In this document: positions 8,331-17,290 of the stretch, piece after piece | How positions within the stretch are numbered: the first letter of the stretch is position 1 | How the letters are laid out: each line of letters begins with the position of its first letter | Source: Desulfobacterales bacterium | Lineage (GTDB): Bacteria > Desulfobacterota > Desulfobacteria > Desulfobacterales > SpSt-501 | DNA: 59,920 nt | Assembly: GCA_030834695.1 (NCBI GenBank) | Contig: JAUQXK010000009.1 | Location: 1-59,920 of the forward strand | Direction: 5' to 3' | The notes under the pieces: model-generated | The model's input: the letters and a program-made list of their open reading frames with translations, nothing else | Told to the model about the DNA's origin: nothing | Database searches by the model: none | Program-made: the position numbers and the translations under genes

Positions 8331-8478
8331 GGTCCCATTCCTTCCGAAAAAATCCGGTGCATGTTTACGCACGGCCCCAAGATATGATAAGTAAGGATTC
8401 CGACGGCAAGGCGCAGGGACGTCGCGCTTTACCCGATCCCTTGACCCTCGGAGCCTGGAGCCCTTTCCTGATTATTTC

Positions 8479-8507
8479 TTGACATAACATCGATGCCATT
8501 GTAATTT
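8479..8507 (+). promoter_or_regulatory. Sigma-70-type promoter of the ffh operon
   Basis: A perfect -35 box TTGACA at 8479-8484, a 17-bp spacer, and -10 TAATTT at 8502-8507 lie 32 bp before the ffh ATG in the divergent rlmN-ffh gap. Confidence 0.6.
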
Positions 8508-8538
8508 CAAGAATTTGTAAAAAGCAGACGAAACGCCC

Positions 8539-9861
8539 ATGTTCGAAAATCTCAGCGACAAGCTTGATTCCGTCTTCAAGAAGCTGCGCGGGCACGGCAA
8601 GCTCAACGAAAAAAACATCGATGAGGGCCTGAAGGAAGTCCGCATGGCCCTGCTCGAGGCCGACGTCCACTACCGCGTGGTCAAGGGCTTCATCGAGGAG
8701 GTGCGTCAACGCGCGCTGGGCCATGAGGTGATGGAAAGCCTCACCCCCGGCCAGCAGGTCGTCAAGATCGTCAACGAGAAGTTGACCGAGTTGATGGGCT
8801 CGCGCCACGAAGCGCTGAACCTGGCGGGTTCGCCGCCGGCCGCCGTAATGCTCGTCGGCCTGCAGGGGTCCGGAAAGACCACCACGGCCGGCAAGCTGTC
8901 GATCCTGCTGCGCAAGATGGGCCGGCGCCCGTTCCTCGTCCCCGCGGACGTCTACCGGCCGGCGGCCATCGAGCAATTGAAGACGATCGCCGATCAGGTC
9001 CAGGTGCCGGTCTTCGCGTCCTCCCCGGAGCAGGACCCGGTGCAGATCTGCCTGGAGGCCAAGGCGGTCGCCTTCCAGAAAGGCTGCGACGTACTGGTCC
9101 TCGACACGGCCGGACGGTTGCACATCGACGAAGAGCTCATGGCCGAGCTCGGGCGGATCAAGGAGTCCATGCGCCCGTCCGACATCATGCTCGTCGCCGA
9201 TGCCATGACCGGCCAGGACGCCGTTAACATCGCCAAGGCCTTTAACGAGCGCCTCGACATCAGCGGCGTGATCCTGACCAAAATGGACGGCGATGCCCGC
9301 GGCGGCGCCGCCCTGTCCATCAAGACCATCTCCGGCAAGCCGATTAAATTCATCGGGGTCGGCGAAAAACTGAATGCGCTCGAGCCGTTTCACCCCGACC
9401 GCATGGCGGCCAGCATCCTGGGCATGGGCGATGTGCTCAGCCTGATCGAGAAAGCCCAGGAGGCCGTCGACCAGAAGAAAGCGGTCGAACTCCAGAAGAA
9501 GCTGCGCAAGAGCCAGTTTACCCTGGACGATTTCCGCGACCAGTTGACCCAGGTGCGCAAGATGGGATCGTTGTCCGATATCCTGAAAATGATTCCGGGG
9601 ATGGGCAAGATCAAGCAAGTTAAAAATCTCGAGATCGACGACCGTGAATTCGTGCGCATCGAGGCCATCATCAATTCCATGACCGCCCAGGAGCGCCGGC
9701 AGCACGGCATCATCAACGGCAGCCGGCGGAAACGGATCGCGCTCGGCAGCGGAACCCGTATCCAGGACGTCAACGCCCTTTTGAAAAATTATACCCAGAT
9801 GCTGAAGATGCTCAAAAAGTTTAACCAAGGCGGCCTCCGTCGCGGGATGCTGCCCTTCTGA
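8539..9861 (+). CDS. ffh: Signal recognition particle GTPase Ffh
   Basis: Protein subunit of the bacterial SRP, which delivers nascent membrane and secreted proteins to FtsY at the membrane. The 440-residue chain has the N helical bundle (1-90), then the G domain with G1 GLQGSGKTTT (about residue 107), G3 DTAGRLH, and G4 TKMDGDARGG. The methionine-rich M domain that binds 4.5S RNA and signal peptides runs from about 300 to the end, including GSGTRIQDVNALLKNYTQM. It is the first gene of the translation operon, 15 bp before rpsP. The 4.5S RNA gene is not in this window. Confidence 0.98.
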   Translation: MFENLSDKLDSVFKKLRGHGKLNEKNIDEGLKEVRMALLEADVHYRVVKGFIEEVRQRALGHEVMESLTPGQQVVKIVNEKLTELMGSRHEALNLAGSPPAAVMLVGLQGSGKTTTAGKLSILLRKMGRRPFLVPADVYRPAAIEQLKTIADQVQVPVFASSPEQDPVQICLEAKAVAFQKGCDVLVLDTAGRLHIDEELMAELGRIKESMRPSDIMLVADAMTGQDAVNIAKAFNERLDISGVILTKMDGDARGGAALSIKTISGKPIKFIGVGEKLNALEPFHPDRMAASILGMGDVLSLIEKAQEAVDQKKAVELQKKLRKSQFTLDDFRDQLTQVRKMGSLSDILKMIPGMGKIKQVKNLEIDDREFVRIEAIINSMTAQERRQHGIINGSRRKRIALGSGTRIQDVNALLKNYTQMLKMLKKFNQGGLRRGMLPF

Positions 9862-9876
9862 AGGAGAACGTAACCC

Positions 9877-10131
9877 ATGGCAGTTAAGATCAGACTGGCG
9901 CGGCACGGCGCCAAAAAGAAACCTTTCTACCGGATCGTGGTGGCCAACAGCGAGAGCCCTCGGGACGGAAGATATTTGGAAAACGTGGGGACCTACGACC
10001 CCAAAGACACGCCCACCCGGGTGACGTTGAAAACCGAGCGGGTCCAGTATTGGCTCGGCAAGGGGGCCACCCCGACCGATACCGTTAAAACCCTTCTGAT
10101 AAAAGAAGGCGTTCTCGGGCGCAAGAATTAA
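9877..10131 (+). CDS. rpsP: 30S ribosomal protein S16
   Basis: An 84-residue S16 protein of the small subunit body, needed for 30S assembly. The start [20 protein letters not shown] and the central [16 protein letters not shown] are diagnostic. AAGGAG lies upstream of the ATG. The gene sits in the conserved order ffh-rpsP-KH-rimM-trmD-rplS. Confidence 0.98.
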   Translation: MAVKIRLARHGAKKKPFYRIVVANSESPRDGRYLENVGTYDPKDTPTRVTLKTERVQYWLGKGATPTDTVKTLLIKEGVLGRKN

Positions 10132-10266
10132 GATCGGTCCAAGGCCTCGGATCGTGTCGCAGCGCAGCCGAGGAGCGCTTCCGTCGGGGCTTTGAGGCTG
10201 AAGGCGCGCGCCGGGTCCAGCGTTCCTGATGCATCGTGCTCAACCGCCAACCCAGGAGCCGAAGCC

Positions 10267-10497
10267 ATGAAAGAACTGGTCAATCGCATCGCGCAGGCAT
10301 TGGTTGATCATCCCGATCAGGTTCAGGTCACCGAGGTGGAAGGGAACCAAACCACCGTTCTCGAACTTAAGGTCGCGAAAGAGGATTTGGGCAAGATCAT
10401 CGGCAAAGAGGGCCGCAACGCAAGGGCCATTCGCACGATTGTCGGTGCGGCTTCAGCCAAGTTGAAGAAGCGCACGGTCCTGGAGATCATCGAATAA
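10267..10497 (+). CDS. khpA: KH-domain RNA-binding protein KhpA
   Basis: A 76-residue single KH-domain protein that binds RNA, known elsewhere to pair with KhpB and to affect translation or cell-envelope genes. The start [16 protein letters not shown] has GGAG upstream; a longer in-frame extension to 10192 has no likeness to the family. The KH signature [20 protein letters not shown] contains the GxxG loop (GKEG). It lies between rpsP and rimM, as in many bacteria, and the rimM start follows only 3 bp after its stop. Confidence 0.93.
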   Translation: MKELVNRIAQALVDHPDQVQVTEVEGNQTTVLELKVAKEDLGKIIGKEGRNARAIRTIVGAASAKLKKRTVLEIIE

Positions 10498-10500
10498 GCC

Positions 10501-11013
10501 GTGCCGGAACAGCGCTTTATCCTCATGGGGCGGATTGTCGGTGCCCACGGCATTGCCGGCAGCCTGAAGCTGGTGTCTTATGCCGAATCGTTGACCGTCT
10601 TCGAGACCGGTCGGACGTTGGTCGCCCGGAGCGAGACCGGGAACGAGACGGCTTACGAAATCGCATGGGTCAGAGCCCAAGGGCGGTCGGCCCGGCTGGG
10701 CCTTAAAGGCGTCGCCAGCCGCATTCAAGCGGAAGCCCTGATCGGCTGCGATGTGCTCCTTGACAAAACAGCGCTGCCGCAACTGGAGGAAGGCGTCTAT
10801 TATTGGGCCGATTTGATCGGCATCGAGGTGGTCTCCGTCGACGGTATCTCTTTGGGTCGGATCGAGTCCATCTTTCAGACCGGCAGCAATGATGTTTACG
10901 TGATCAAACAAGAGGACCGGGAGCTTCTGTTGCCGGCGCTCCGGTCGGTGGTCAAATCCGTCGACCTGGAGGCGCGCCGCATGGAGGTGGAGGTGCCCGA
11001 AGGCCTGGAGTGA
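10501..11013 (+). CDS. rimM: Ribosome maturation factor RimM
   Basis: Assembly factor for the 30S head; it binds S19 and acts in 16S rRNA maturation. The 170-residue protein starts at a GTG three bases after khpA. The N-terminal beta-barrel begins FILMGRIVGAHGIAGSLKL, and the C-terminal PRC barrel begins EEGVYYWADLIGIEVV and includes QTGSNDVYVIKQ and ELLLPAL, all typical. Its end is 14 bp before the trmD start. Confidence 0.96.
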   Translation: MPEQRFILMGRIVGAHGIAGSLKLVSYAESLTVFETGRTLVARSETGNETAYEIAWVRAQGRSARLGLKGVASRIQAEALIGCDVLLDKTALPQLEEGVYYWADLIGIEVVSVDGISLGRIESIFQTGSNDVYVIKQEDRELLLPALRSVVKSVDLEARRMEVEVPEGLE

Positions 11014-11027
11014 GAGGCCGTTGCCGC

Positions 11028-11807
11028 ATGCAGATTCTGGTGTTGACCCTTTTCCCGGAAATGTTCGACGCCTTCTGGTCGCATGGCATCATGCGCAAGG
11101 CCGCTGAACAGGGGAGCATCACGGCGGCGGCGCTGAATATCCGAGACTTCGCGATGGACCGGCACCAGGTCACCGACGACCGGCCTTACGGCGGCGGAAG
11201 CGGCATGGTCATGAAGCCGGAGCCTCTGGCCGCCGCCATCCGCGCGGCCAGGGAGCGCGCGCCCGCCGCTCGCACCATCCTGATGACCCCCCAGGGCCGG
11301 GTATTCAGCCAGGCGATCGCCCGGGAGATGGCGGCCCTGCCGGAGATCATCCTGGTGTGCGGACGATATGAAGGCGTGGACGACCGCCTCGGCCGCGATC
11401 TGATCACCGATGAATTGTCCATCGGCGACTATGTCCTGACCGGCGGCGAAGTCGCCGCCATGGTGGTGATCGATGCCGTCACGCGGCTGATTCCGGGGGT
11501 TCTGGGCGGTGCGGATTCGGCCGAGCGCGACTCGTTTTCAAACGGACTTCTCGAACACCCCCATTACACGCGGCCACCGGTGTTTGAAGGAGCCGAAGTC
11601 CCCGAGGTGTTGCGGACCGGTCACCACCGCAACATTGAGCGCTGGCGGCTGACGGCATCCCTCCTGCGGACGTTCGTCAATCGACCGGACTTGCTGCGGG
11701 AGCGGGGGCTGGCCGCCGAGGAGGTCGATATCATGCGGCGCTGGCAAAAGGACCTAAGCCAGCTTCTCGACCATTCTGCGGAAACGCCCGGAGGGAAAAG
11801 ACGCTGA
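11028..11807 (+). CDS. trmD: tRNA (guanine-N1)-methyltransferase TrmD
   Basis: Makes m1G37 in tRNAs with G at position 36, preventing frameshifting. The start [20 protein letters not shown] is preferred over an in-frame GTG at 11010. The trefoil-knot SAM-binding region is evident in [12 protein letters not shown] and [20 protein letters not shown], and the substrate segment [10 protein letters not shown] is intact. The 259-residue length is slightly above the usual 240-250 because of a charged C-terminal tail. Confidence 0.97.
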   Translation: MQILVLTLFPEMFDAFWSHGIMRKAAEQGSITAAALNIRDFAMDRHQVTDDRPYGGGSGMVMKPEPLAAAIRAARERAPAARTILMTPQGRVFSQAIAREMAALPEIILVCGRYEGVDDRLGRDLITDELSIGDYVLTGGEVAAMVVIDAVTRLIPGVLGGADSAERDSFSNGLLEHPHYTRPPVFEGAEVPEVLRTGHHRNIERWRLTASLLRTFVNRPDLLRERGLAAEEVDIMRRWQKDLSQLLDHSAETPGGKRR

Positions 11808-11890
11808 CCGCCCGCGCGAAAAGACCGTCGCGGACCCGTGTCAAGGCTGCGTTGAACACGGCCTGTCAAAGCGAACAAAGCGAATAGTTA

Positions 11891-11920
11891 TTGACCATCA
11901 CCGCTGTTTTGAAATATCAT
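11891..11920 (+). promoter_or_regulatory. Possible internal promoter for rplS
   Basis: TTGACC at 11891-11896 and TATCAT at 11915-11920 (18-bp spacer) lie in the 160-bp trmD-rplS gap, the longest gap in this operon. The gap is also markedly more AT-rich than the genes. This would add extra transcription of L19. Confidence 0.35.
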
Positions 11921-11967
11921 CCAAAATTTCGATTCTATCGAATTTTTTTGTTGGGAGGAGAAGAGGC

Positions 11968-12315
11968 ATGAACAAGATCGAGTTGATAGAACGCGAACAG
12001 ATGCGAATGGATCTGCCCAGCTTCGCCGCGGGCGATACCGTTAAGGTCCATGTAAAAATAAAAGAGGGCGAGAAGGAGCGGATCCAGGCCTTCCAGGGCG
12101 TGGTGATCGGAAAGCGCAAGGGGACCACCGGCGCCAGCTTTACGGTGCGCAAGGTGTCGTACGGCATCGGCGTGGAACGCATCTTCCCGATGCATTCCCC
12201 GGCCATCGACCGCGTCGAGATCATCACCCGCGGCCGGGTGCGGCGCGGCAAACTCTACTATCTGCGCAATCTGAAAGGCAAAGCCGCGCGCATCCGCGAA
12301 AAACGCATTGCCTGA
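11968..12315 (+). CDS. rplS: 50S ribosomal protein L19
   Basis: A 115-residue L19 protein at the subunit interface. The start [19 protein letters not shown], the core [20 protein letters not shown], and the basic C-terminal [20 protein letters not shown] are diagnostic. A strong GGGAGGAG ribosome-binding site precedes the ATG. Confidence 0.98.
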   Translation: MNKIELIEREQMRMDLPSFAAGDTVKVHVKIKEGEKERIQAFQGVVIGKRKGTTGASFTVRKVSYGIGVERIFPMHSPAIDRVEIITRGRVRRGKLYYLRNLKGKAARIREKRIA

Positions 12316-12419
12316 TGCCCATTCCGGAGCGCCATCCGATACGAATGGATGCGAGATGAACCGTCCGGCGGCGGGCCGATTTCCTATCTCACCGCCGGCC
12401 CCAACGACTCGGCATCCCA

Positions 12420-13049
12420 ATGGATCTCTGGTTCTATGAGCACCGCGCCGCTCGATCCGGCCGCCGCCGAATCGCCGGCGTCGATGAGGCCGGCCGCGGC
12501 CCGTTGGCCGGACCGGTGGTGGCTGCGGCGGTCGTTTTGCCGCCGGCCTTTCACGACCCGCGCATCACCGACTCCAAGAAACTCAGCCCAGCCCAGCGCG
12601 AACGTCTCTACGGCGTCATTTATCAGGGCGCGCTGAGCGTCGGGATCGGCATCGTCGACTCCGGAGAGATCGATCGGATCAACATCCTGCAGGCCTCGCT
12701 GCAGGCCATGACCATGGCTGTCCAGAACCTTGCCCCCCGGCCGGATCACCTGCTCATCGACGGCACCTTCCCCACCTGTCTGGAACTGCCCCAGGAACCC
12801 ATCCCCAAGGGCGATGCGCTCAGCATCTCGATTGCCGCGGCCTCGATCATCGCCAAGGTCAGCCGCGACCGCCTGATGGACATCTACCATGATTACTACC
12901 CGTGTTTCGGGTTCATCCGGCACAAGGGCTATCCGACCCGAGAACACAAGGACGCCATCCGGACCTTTGGTTGTTCGCCCATCCACCGCAAAACATTTCG
13001 CGGCGTTCGCGAGCATCTGCCCGCTCCCGGCGAGGGGGACACGTGCTGA
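12420..13049 (+). CDS. rnhB: Ribonuclease HII
   Basis: Cleaves RNA in RNA-DNA hybrids and removes single ribonucleotides from DNA. The 209-residue protein has the active-site motif GVDEAGRGPLAGPVVAAAV, whose Asp and Glu bind metal. A further catalytic Asp is in LLIDGTFP, and ASIIAKVSRDRLM is the conserved helix carrying the last metal-binding Asp. It overlaps yraN by 7 bp, which suggests translational coupling. Confidence 0.97.
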   Translation: MDLWFYEHRAARSGRRRIAGVDEAGRGPLAGPVVAAAVVLPPAFHDPRITDSKKLSPAQRERLYGVIYQGALSVGIGIVDSGEIDRINILQASLQAMTMAVQNLAPRPDHLLIDGTFPTCLELPQEPIPKGDALSISIAAASIIAKVSRDRLMDIYHDYYPCFGFIRHKGYPTREHKDAIRTFGCSPIHRKTFRGVREHLPAPGEGDTC

Positions 13050-13414
13050 ACCCGCGCCAACGATACGGGGAAGCCGGTGAAGCCCTGGCCGCGCGCCTGC
13101 TTCGGAAAAGGGGTTATCGGATTATCGAGACCAACTACCGCACCAAACTGGGGGAGATCGACATCATCGCCCGCGACGGCGATACGATCGTCTTCGTCGA
13201 GGTCAAGGCCCGCCAGACCGGCCGGTTCGGCGCCCCGAAATGGGCCGTCACTCCGCGCAAGCAGCGCAAAATCTCCATGGTGGCCCTGTACTACCTGAAG
13301 ACGACCGGTCAAAGCCAGGTTAAGGCCCGCTTCGATGTCGTTTCGATTTGCTCCGCGCCGCCGCGCCCGGAAGTGGAAATCATCCGCAATGCATTCGACC
13401 TGCTCTATGGATAG
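13043..13414 (+). CDS. yraN: YraN-family (UPF0102) endonuclease-like protein
   Basis: A 123-residue protein of the UPF0102 family with a restriction-endonuclease-like fold. Its GTG start at 13043 lies inside the end of rnhB and follows a GAGGGGG site. The signature RYGEAGEALAARLLRKRGY, then TKLGEIDIIARDGDTIVFVE (the E-D-ExK-like core, VEVKAR following), is clear. The function is not settled; family members neighbour rnhB and rsmI widely. It overlaps rsmI by 8 bp. Confidence 0.92.
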   Translation: MLNPRQRYGEAGEALAARLLRKRGYRIIETNYRTKLGEIDIIARDGDTIVFVEVKARQTGRFGAPKWAVTPRKQRKISMVALYYLKTTGQSQVKARFDVVSICSAPPRPEVEIIRNAFDLLYG

Positions 13415-14309
13415 CCGCACCGCCGCGGTCGCTGCCGGCACGCTCTATGTGGTGGCAACCCCCATCGGCAACCTTCGGGACATCACCCTGCGGGCGTTGG
13501 ACGTTCTCAAAGCCGTGGACCTCGTCGCCGCCGAGGACACCCGCAAAACCGCTCGACTGCTCGACCACTTCGGGCTGTCCGTGCCGCTGATCTCCTACCA
13601 CGATTACAATGAGGCCGCGCGCACCCCCGGTCTGGTCGTCCGCCTGCAGCAGGGCGCATCGATCGCCCTGGTCACGAACGCCGGAACCCCGGGGGTATCC
13701 GACCCCGGCTACCGCCTGGTTACCGCCGCTGCCGGAGCGGGCCTGCGGGTGGTCCCCGTGCCCGGGGCCACGGCCGCCGCGGCGGCGCTTTCCGCCTCCG
13801 GGCTGGCCACGGATGCATTCGTGTTCGAGGGCTTTCTTTCCAAGAAGGCCGGCCGCCGGCTCCAGCAGATCCAGGCACTTGCTTCCGAAACCCGAACCGT
13901 CATATTGTATGAATCACCCCAGCGCATTCTGGCGCTGATCGAGGAGCTCATCGCGGCGTTCGGGGACCGCCGGGCGGTCCTGGCCCGCGAAATGACCAAG
14001 CTCCACGAGGAGTTCATCCGCGGCCGGCTGTCCGAGGTGCTTCACGGCCTCCGGAGTCGCCCCGAGGTCAAGGGCGAATGCACCCTGCTCATCGCCGGCC
14101 GAACCGAAGCCGGGCCTTCCTCCTGGGAGGCCGCGCGGGAAGACCTGCGCAGGGGATTGACGTCTCGATCCAAGGGACTTTCAGAACTGGTCCGGGAAGT
14201 GGCGCACAGCCACGGGCTGCCCCGCCAGGCGGCTTATGCGGAAGCATTGAAGATCAAGGCGGAGCTGACGACATCCGACAGCGGAAGCGATTCGATCCCG
14301 AACGATTGA
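13407..14309 (+). CDS. rsmI: 16S rRNA 2'-O-methyltransferase RsmI
   Basis: SAM-dependent methyltransferase that makes the 2'-O-methyl of C1402 in 16S rRNA. The start at 13407 (MDSRTAAVAAGTLYVVATP) overlaps the yraN stop. Family motifs are VVATPIGNLRDITLRAL, AEDTRKTARLLDHFG, LVTNAGTPGVSDPGYRLV and VILYESPQRI. The 300-residue length fits, ending with the C-terminal helical domain (TSRSKGLSELVREVAHSHGL). It closes the translation operon; the CoA ligase starts 19 bp later and may be cotranscribed. Confidence 0.96.
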   Translation: MDSRTAAVAAGTLYVVATPIGNLRDITLRALDVLKAVDLVAAEDTRKTARLLDHFGLSVPLISYHDYNEAARTPGLVVRLQQGASIALVTNAGTPGVSDPGYRLVTAAAGAGLRVVPVPGATAAAAALSASGLATDAFVFEGFLSKKAGRRLQQIQALASETRTVILYESPQRILALIEELIAAFGDRRAVLAREMTKLHEEFIRGRLSEVLHGLRSRPEVKGECTLLIAGRTEAGPSSWEAAREDLRRGLTSRSKGLSELVREVAHSHGLPRQAAYAEALKIKAELTTSDSGSDSIPND

Positions 14310-14328
14310 AGATCTCAAAAGGAGGCGT

Positions 14329-16521
14329 ATGGACAGCAATTCCCTCATTGAACCCTTGGATGCCATTCTGGCGCCGAAATCCGTGGCCGTGATCGGCGCA
14401 TCGACCCAGCCGGGAAAGGTGGGGCACGACATTTTTGTGAACATCCTCAAGGGCGGTTTCACCGGCACCCTTTACCCCGTCAATCCGACCGCGCGGGCGA
14501 TTTCTAGCGTGCGGGCGTATCCCGCCATCAAGGACGTGCCCGACCAGCTGGATCTGGCGATCGTGATCCTGCCCCCCCGCCCGGCGCTGCAAGCCATTCA
14601 GGATGCCGTCGCCCGGGGCGTCAAGGGACTCGTGATCGTTTCGGCCGGCTTCCGGGAAGTGGGCCCCGAGGGACGCGAGATCGAAGACCGCATCGTGGCC
14701 ATCTGCCGCGAGGCCAATGTCCGCGTGATCGGCCCCAACTGCCTGGGTGTCATCAACCCGCTGCCCGCCGTGCGGCTGAACGCGAGCTTCTCCGCCCGCA
14801 TGCCCAAGGCCGGCAACATTTCCTTCATCTCGCAGAGCGGCGCCCTGTGCACGGCGGTGCTCGATTTCGCCGCAGACCGTAATTTCGGTTTCTCCAAGTT
14901 CATCTCGATCGGCAACAAGGCCGATGTCGACGAACTGGACCTGCTGCGCTACCTGCATCAGGACCCGGATACGGAGGTGATTCTGCTCTACGTGGAAGAG
15001 CTGCGACGCGGCCCCGAATTCATCCAGGCGGTCAAGGAGATCACCTGCGGAGACTATCGGCCGAAACCGGTGTTGGTGATCAAGTCCGGCCGCACGAGCG
15101 CCGGCGCCCAGGCGGCCGCTTCGCACACCGGCTCGCTGTCCGGCACCGAAGGGGTCTACAACGCCATTTTCCAGCAGGCCGGCATCATCCGCGTCGAATC
15201 GATCGACGAGCTGTTCGACTTCGCCACGGCCTTCGCCTACAAGAACGAGAGTGAACTCGGCAAGCTGCGCCGCAAGGTGCCGTCCGGAAACCGCGTGGCC
15301 ATCGTGACCAACGCCGGCGGACCGGGCATCGTGGCCACCGACATGACCATGTTCTCCGGTCTGGAGCTGGCCCAATTCAAGGACGAGACCATCGAAACCC
15401 TGGCCAGCCACCTGCCGAGCACCGCCAACCTCAAGAACCCCGTGGACGTGATCGGCGATGCGACCATGGAGCGCTACGAGAACGCGCTCGGCGCCGTCAT
15501 CCGCGACGAGGGCGTAGACGGGGCGTTGGTCATCCTGACCCCTCAGTCCATGACCGACGTGCTGGGCACGGCCGAGGCCATCGCCCGCATCGCCCGCAAA
15601 TCCTTCAAGCCGATCCTGTGCTGCTTTATGGGCGTTATCGATGTCTCCGCGGGCGTGAAGTACCTGCAGGACCACGGCATCCCCGTCTATAAGTTCCCGG
15701 AAAACGCCGCCAAGGCCTTCGGCGCCCTTTACCGCTATTCCAACTGGCTGAACCGGCAGCATCTGGCCCAGTATCAGCTGACATTCGACCGCGAGCGCGC
15801 CGCCCGGATCATCAAGGACTGCATCGCCCGCGGCAAGACCCGCCTCGGCGAACTGGACGGCATCGGGATCCTCGAGTCTTACGGGTTCAAGGTGCTGCCC
15901 ACCAAGCTGGCCAAGACCGCCGACGATGCCGCCGCCATCGCCGCCGAAATGGGACTGCCGGTGGTCATGAAGATCGTCTCCGAGCAGATCCTGCACAAGT
16001 CGGATGCCGGCGGCGTCATGGTGGGACTCGAGAGCGTCGAAGAGGTCCGCCAGGCCTTCGATACGATCGTCACGCGCGGCCGCGCCTACCGGACCGATGC
16101 GGCCATCGAGGGCGTCCTGGTTCAGAAAATGGCGCCCTCCGGCACCGAGGTCATCCTGGGGTTGAACCGCTATCCGGTTTTCGGGCCGCTGTTGATGTTC
16201 GGCATCGGCGGCATTTTCGTGGAGGTTTTTCAGGACGTGACCTTCCGACTGGCGCCCATCGGCCGCAATGAGGCCCGCCGCATGGTTCGTCAGATCAAAG
16301 GCTACAAGCTGCTTCAGGGCTTCCGCGGCCGGCCCAAGGGCGATATCGAAACCATCGAAAAATGCCTGGTGGGCCTGTCAAACATGGCGATCAACCACCC
16401 GGAAATCGTCGAACTGGACATCAACCCGCTGTTGGTGCACGCCGAGGGCCAGGGCGCCACGGCGGCCGACTGCCGGATGATTCTCAGGGCGGACGGCAGC
16501 GTCTCTCCGCCGGCGCATTGA
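14329..16521 (+). CDS. ADP-forming acetate/acyl-CoA synthetase, fused alpha-beta subunits
   Basis: Converts acyl-CoA, ADP and phosphate to the acid, CoA and ATP, a substrate-level phosphorylation step in anaerobes, or runs in reverse for activation. The 730-residue chain holds, in order, a CoA-binding Rossmann domain (PKSVAVIGASTQPGKVGHDI), ligase-CoA domains with the phospho-histidine in ASHTGSLSGTEG (about residue 266), and a C-terminal ATP-grasp domain (about 490-720; VVMKIVSEQILHKSDAGGVM and DINPLLVHAEG). There is no GNAT domain, so it is not a Pat acetyltransferase. AAGGAGG precedes the ATG. With PFOR at 51710 it would complete pyruvate to acetate with ATP gain. Substrate range is not visible. 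Confidence 0.9.
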   Translation: MDSNSLIEPLDAILAPKSVAVIGASTQPGKVGHDIFVNILKGGFTGTLYPVNPTARAISSVRAYPAIKDVPDQLDLAIVILPPRPALQAIQDAVARGVKGLVIVSAGFREVGPEGREIEDRIVAICREANVRVIGPNCLGVINPLPAVRLNASFSARMPKAGNISFISQSGALCTAVLDFAADRNFGFSKFISIGNKADVDELDLLRYLHQDPDTEVILLYVEELRRGPEFIQAVKEITCGDYRPKPVLVIKSGRTSAGAQAAASHTGSLSGTEGVYNAIFQQAGIIRVESIDELFDFATAFAYKNESELGKLRRKVPSGNRVAIVTNAGGPGIVATDMTMFSGLELAQFKDETIETLASHLPSTANLKNPVDVIGDATMERYENALGAVIRDEGVDGALVILTPQSMTDVLGTAEAIARIARKSFKPILCCFMGVIDVSAGVKYLQDHGIPVYKFPENAAKAFGALYRYSNWLNRQHLAQYQLTFDRERAARIIKDCIARGKTRLGELDGIGILESYGFKVLPTKLAKTADDAAAIAAEMGLPVVMKIVSEQILHKSDAGGVMVGLESVEEVRQAFDTIVTRGRAYRTDAAIEGVLVQKMAPSGTEVILGLNRYPVFGPLLMFGIGGIFVEVFQDVTFRLAPIGRNEARRMVRQIKGYKLLQGFRGRPKGDIETIEKCLVGLSNMAINHPEIVELDINPLLVHAEGQGATAADCRMILRADGSVSPPAH

Positions 16522-16581
16522 GACGTCATGACCGCGCCAACTCTTTGAACTGCGACACCGGCTACTTCCCCCTCGTTACGC

Positions 16582-16602
16582 CCCCTCCCCGTGCGGGAGG
16601 GG
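16582..16602. other. GC-rich hairpin between the CoA ligase and the PPTase gene
   Basis: CCCCTCCC at 16582-16589 and GGGAGGGG at 16595-16602 form a perfect 8-bp stem with a 5-base loop. There is no T-tract, so it is either a weak terminator or a dispersed extragenic repeat. Confidence 0.45.
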
Positions 16603-16625
16603 CCGGGGGAGGGATAACAACCCGC

Positions 16626-17207
16626 ATGCTCATAACACCCGCCATCCACCCGGTCATCCTGCCCGTCCCGGCCGACGCCCGCGACCTTTCGCCCCAGCGG
16701 AGGGTCCGTTTCCTCAGCCGCCACGCCCGTGAGGCCTTGCGGCGTTCCGCCGAACGCCTGCAGGTCGAATTGGGGCCGCTTGAAAAAGATCCTCGCGGCG
16801 CCCCCCTGCCCTTCCGGGGCTATTTTTGGTCGGTAACCCATAAACCGGAATATGTCGGCGGCGTGCTGGCCCCGTCGCCCGTCGGCATGGATCTTGAAAA
16901 AATCAGGCCCTGCTCCGAGGCGCTCTTCCGCCAGACCGCCTCGGAGGAGGAATGGGCGTTAGCCGGCCGCAGCGGCCGCGAACAGCTTTTTTTTCGCTAT
17001 TGGACGGCGAAGGAGGCCGTGCTGAAGACCGGCGGCGAAGGGATCAAGGACCTTTCCCGCTGCAGGGTCCGGAAGGTGATCGACGACACCCACCTGATCG
17101 TGGAGTACAGCGGAGCCGCCTGGCCGGTGGAGCAGATCTTCTTCGATGGGCATGTGGCGTCAGCCGCGGGGCAGGCCGTTCGGGTGGAATGGGCGCTGCC
17201 GACGTGA
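16626..17207 (+). CDS. 4'-phosphopantetheinyl transferase (Sfp/AcpT type)
   Basis: Transfers phosphopantetheine from CoA to a carrier-protein serine. From the ATG at 16626 (MLITPAIHPVILPVP) it has 193 residues. The magnesium-binding motif is VGMDLEKIRPC and the second signature is FRYWTAKEAVLKTGGEG, both intact. The conserved upstream segment GYFWSVTHKPEYV matches the family SxSH region. The longer in-frame reading that begins inside the CoA ligase is not credible. No polyketide or peptide synthetase is in the window, so the substrate may be an acyl carrier protein encoded elsewhere. It is convergent with narK. Confidence 0.9.
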   Translation: MLITPAIHPVILPVPADARDLSPQRRVRFLSRHAREALRRSAERLQVELGPLEKDPRGAPLPFRGYFWSVTHKPEYVGGVLAPSPVGMDLEKIRPCSEALFRQTASEEEWALAGRSGREQLFFRYWTAKEAVLKTGGEGIKDLSRCRVRKVIDDTHLIVEYSGAAWPVEQIFFDGHVASAAGQAVRVEWALPT

Positions 17208-17290
17208 ATCATGCGGAACCACTCGATCTTTTCTGCCAGCCCCCAGGCGGCGGAGCATCCCCCTGGAAGCGATGGGCGGCGTTAAGGACA

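Noticed and set aside
8365-9906. A 513-residue frame antisense to ffh
   Set aside because: Runs through the ffh promoter and the whole of ffh; no start signal or homology.
14254-15996. A 580-residue open frame antisense to the CoA ligase
   Set aside because: Shadow of a well-defined enzyme; low-complexity composition rich in G, H, R and A.
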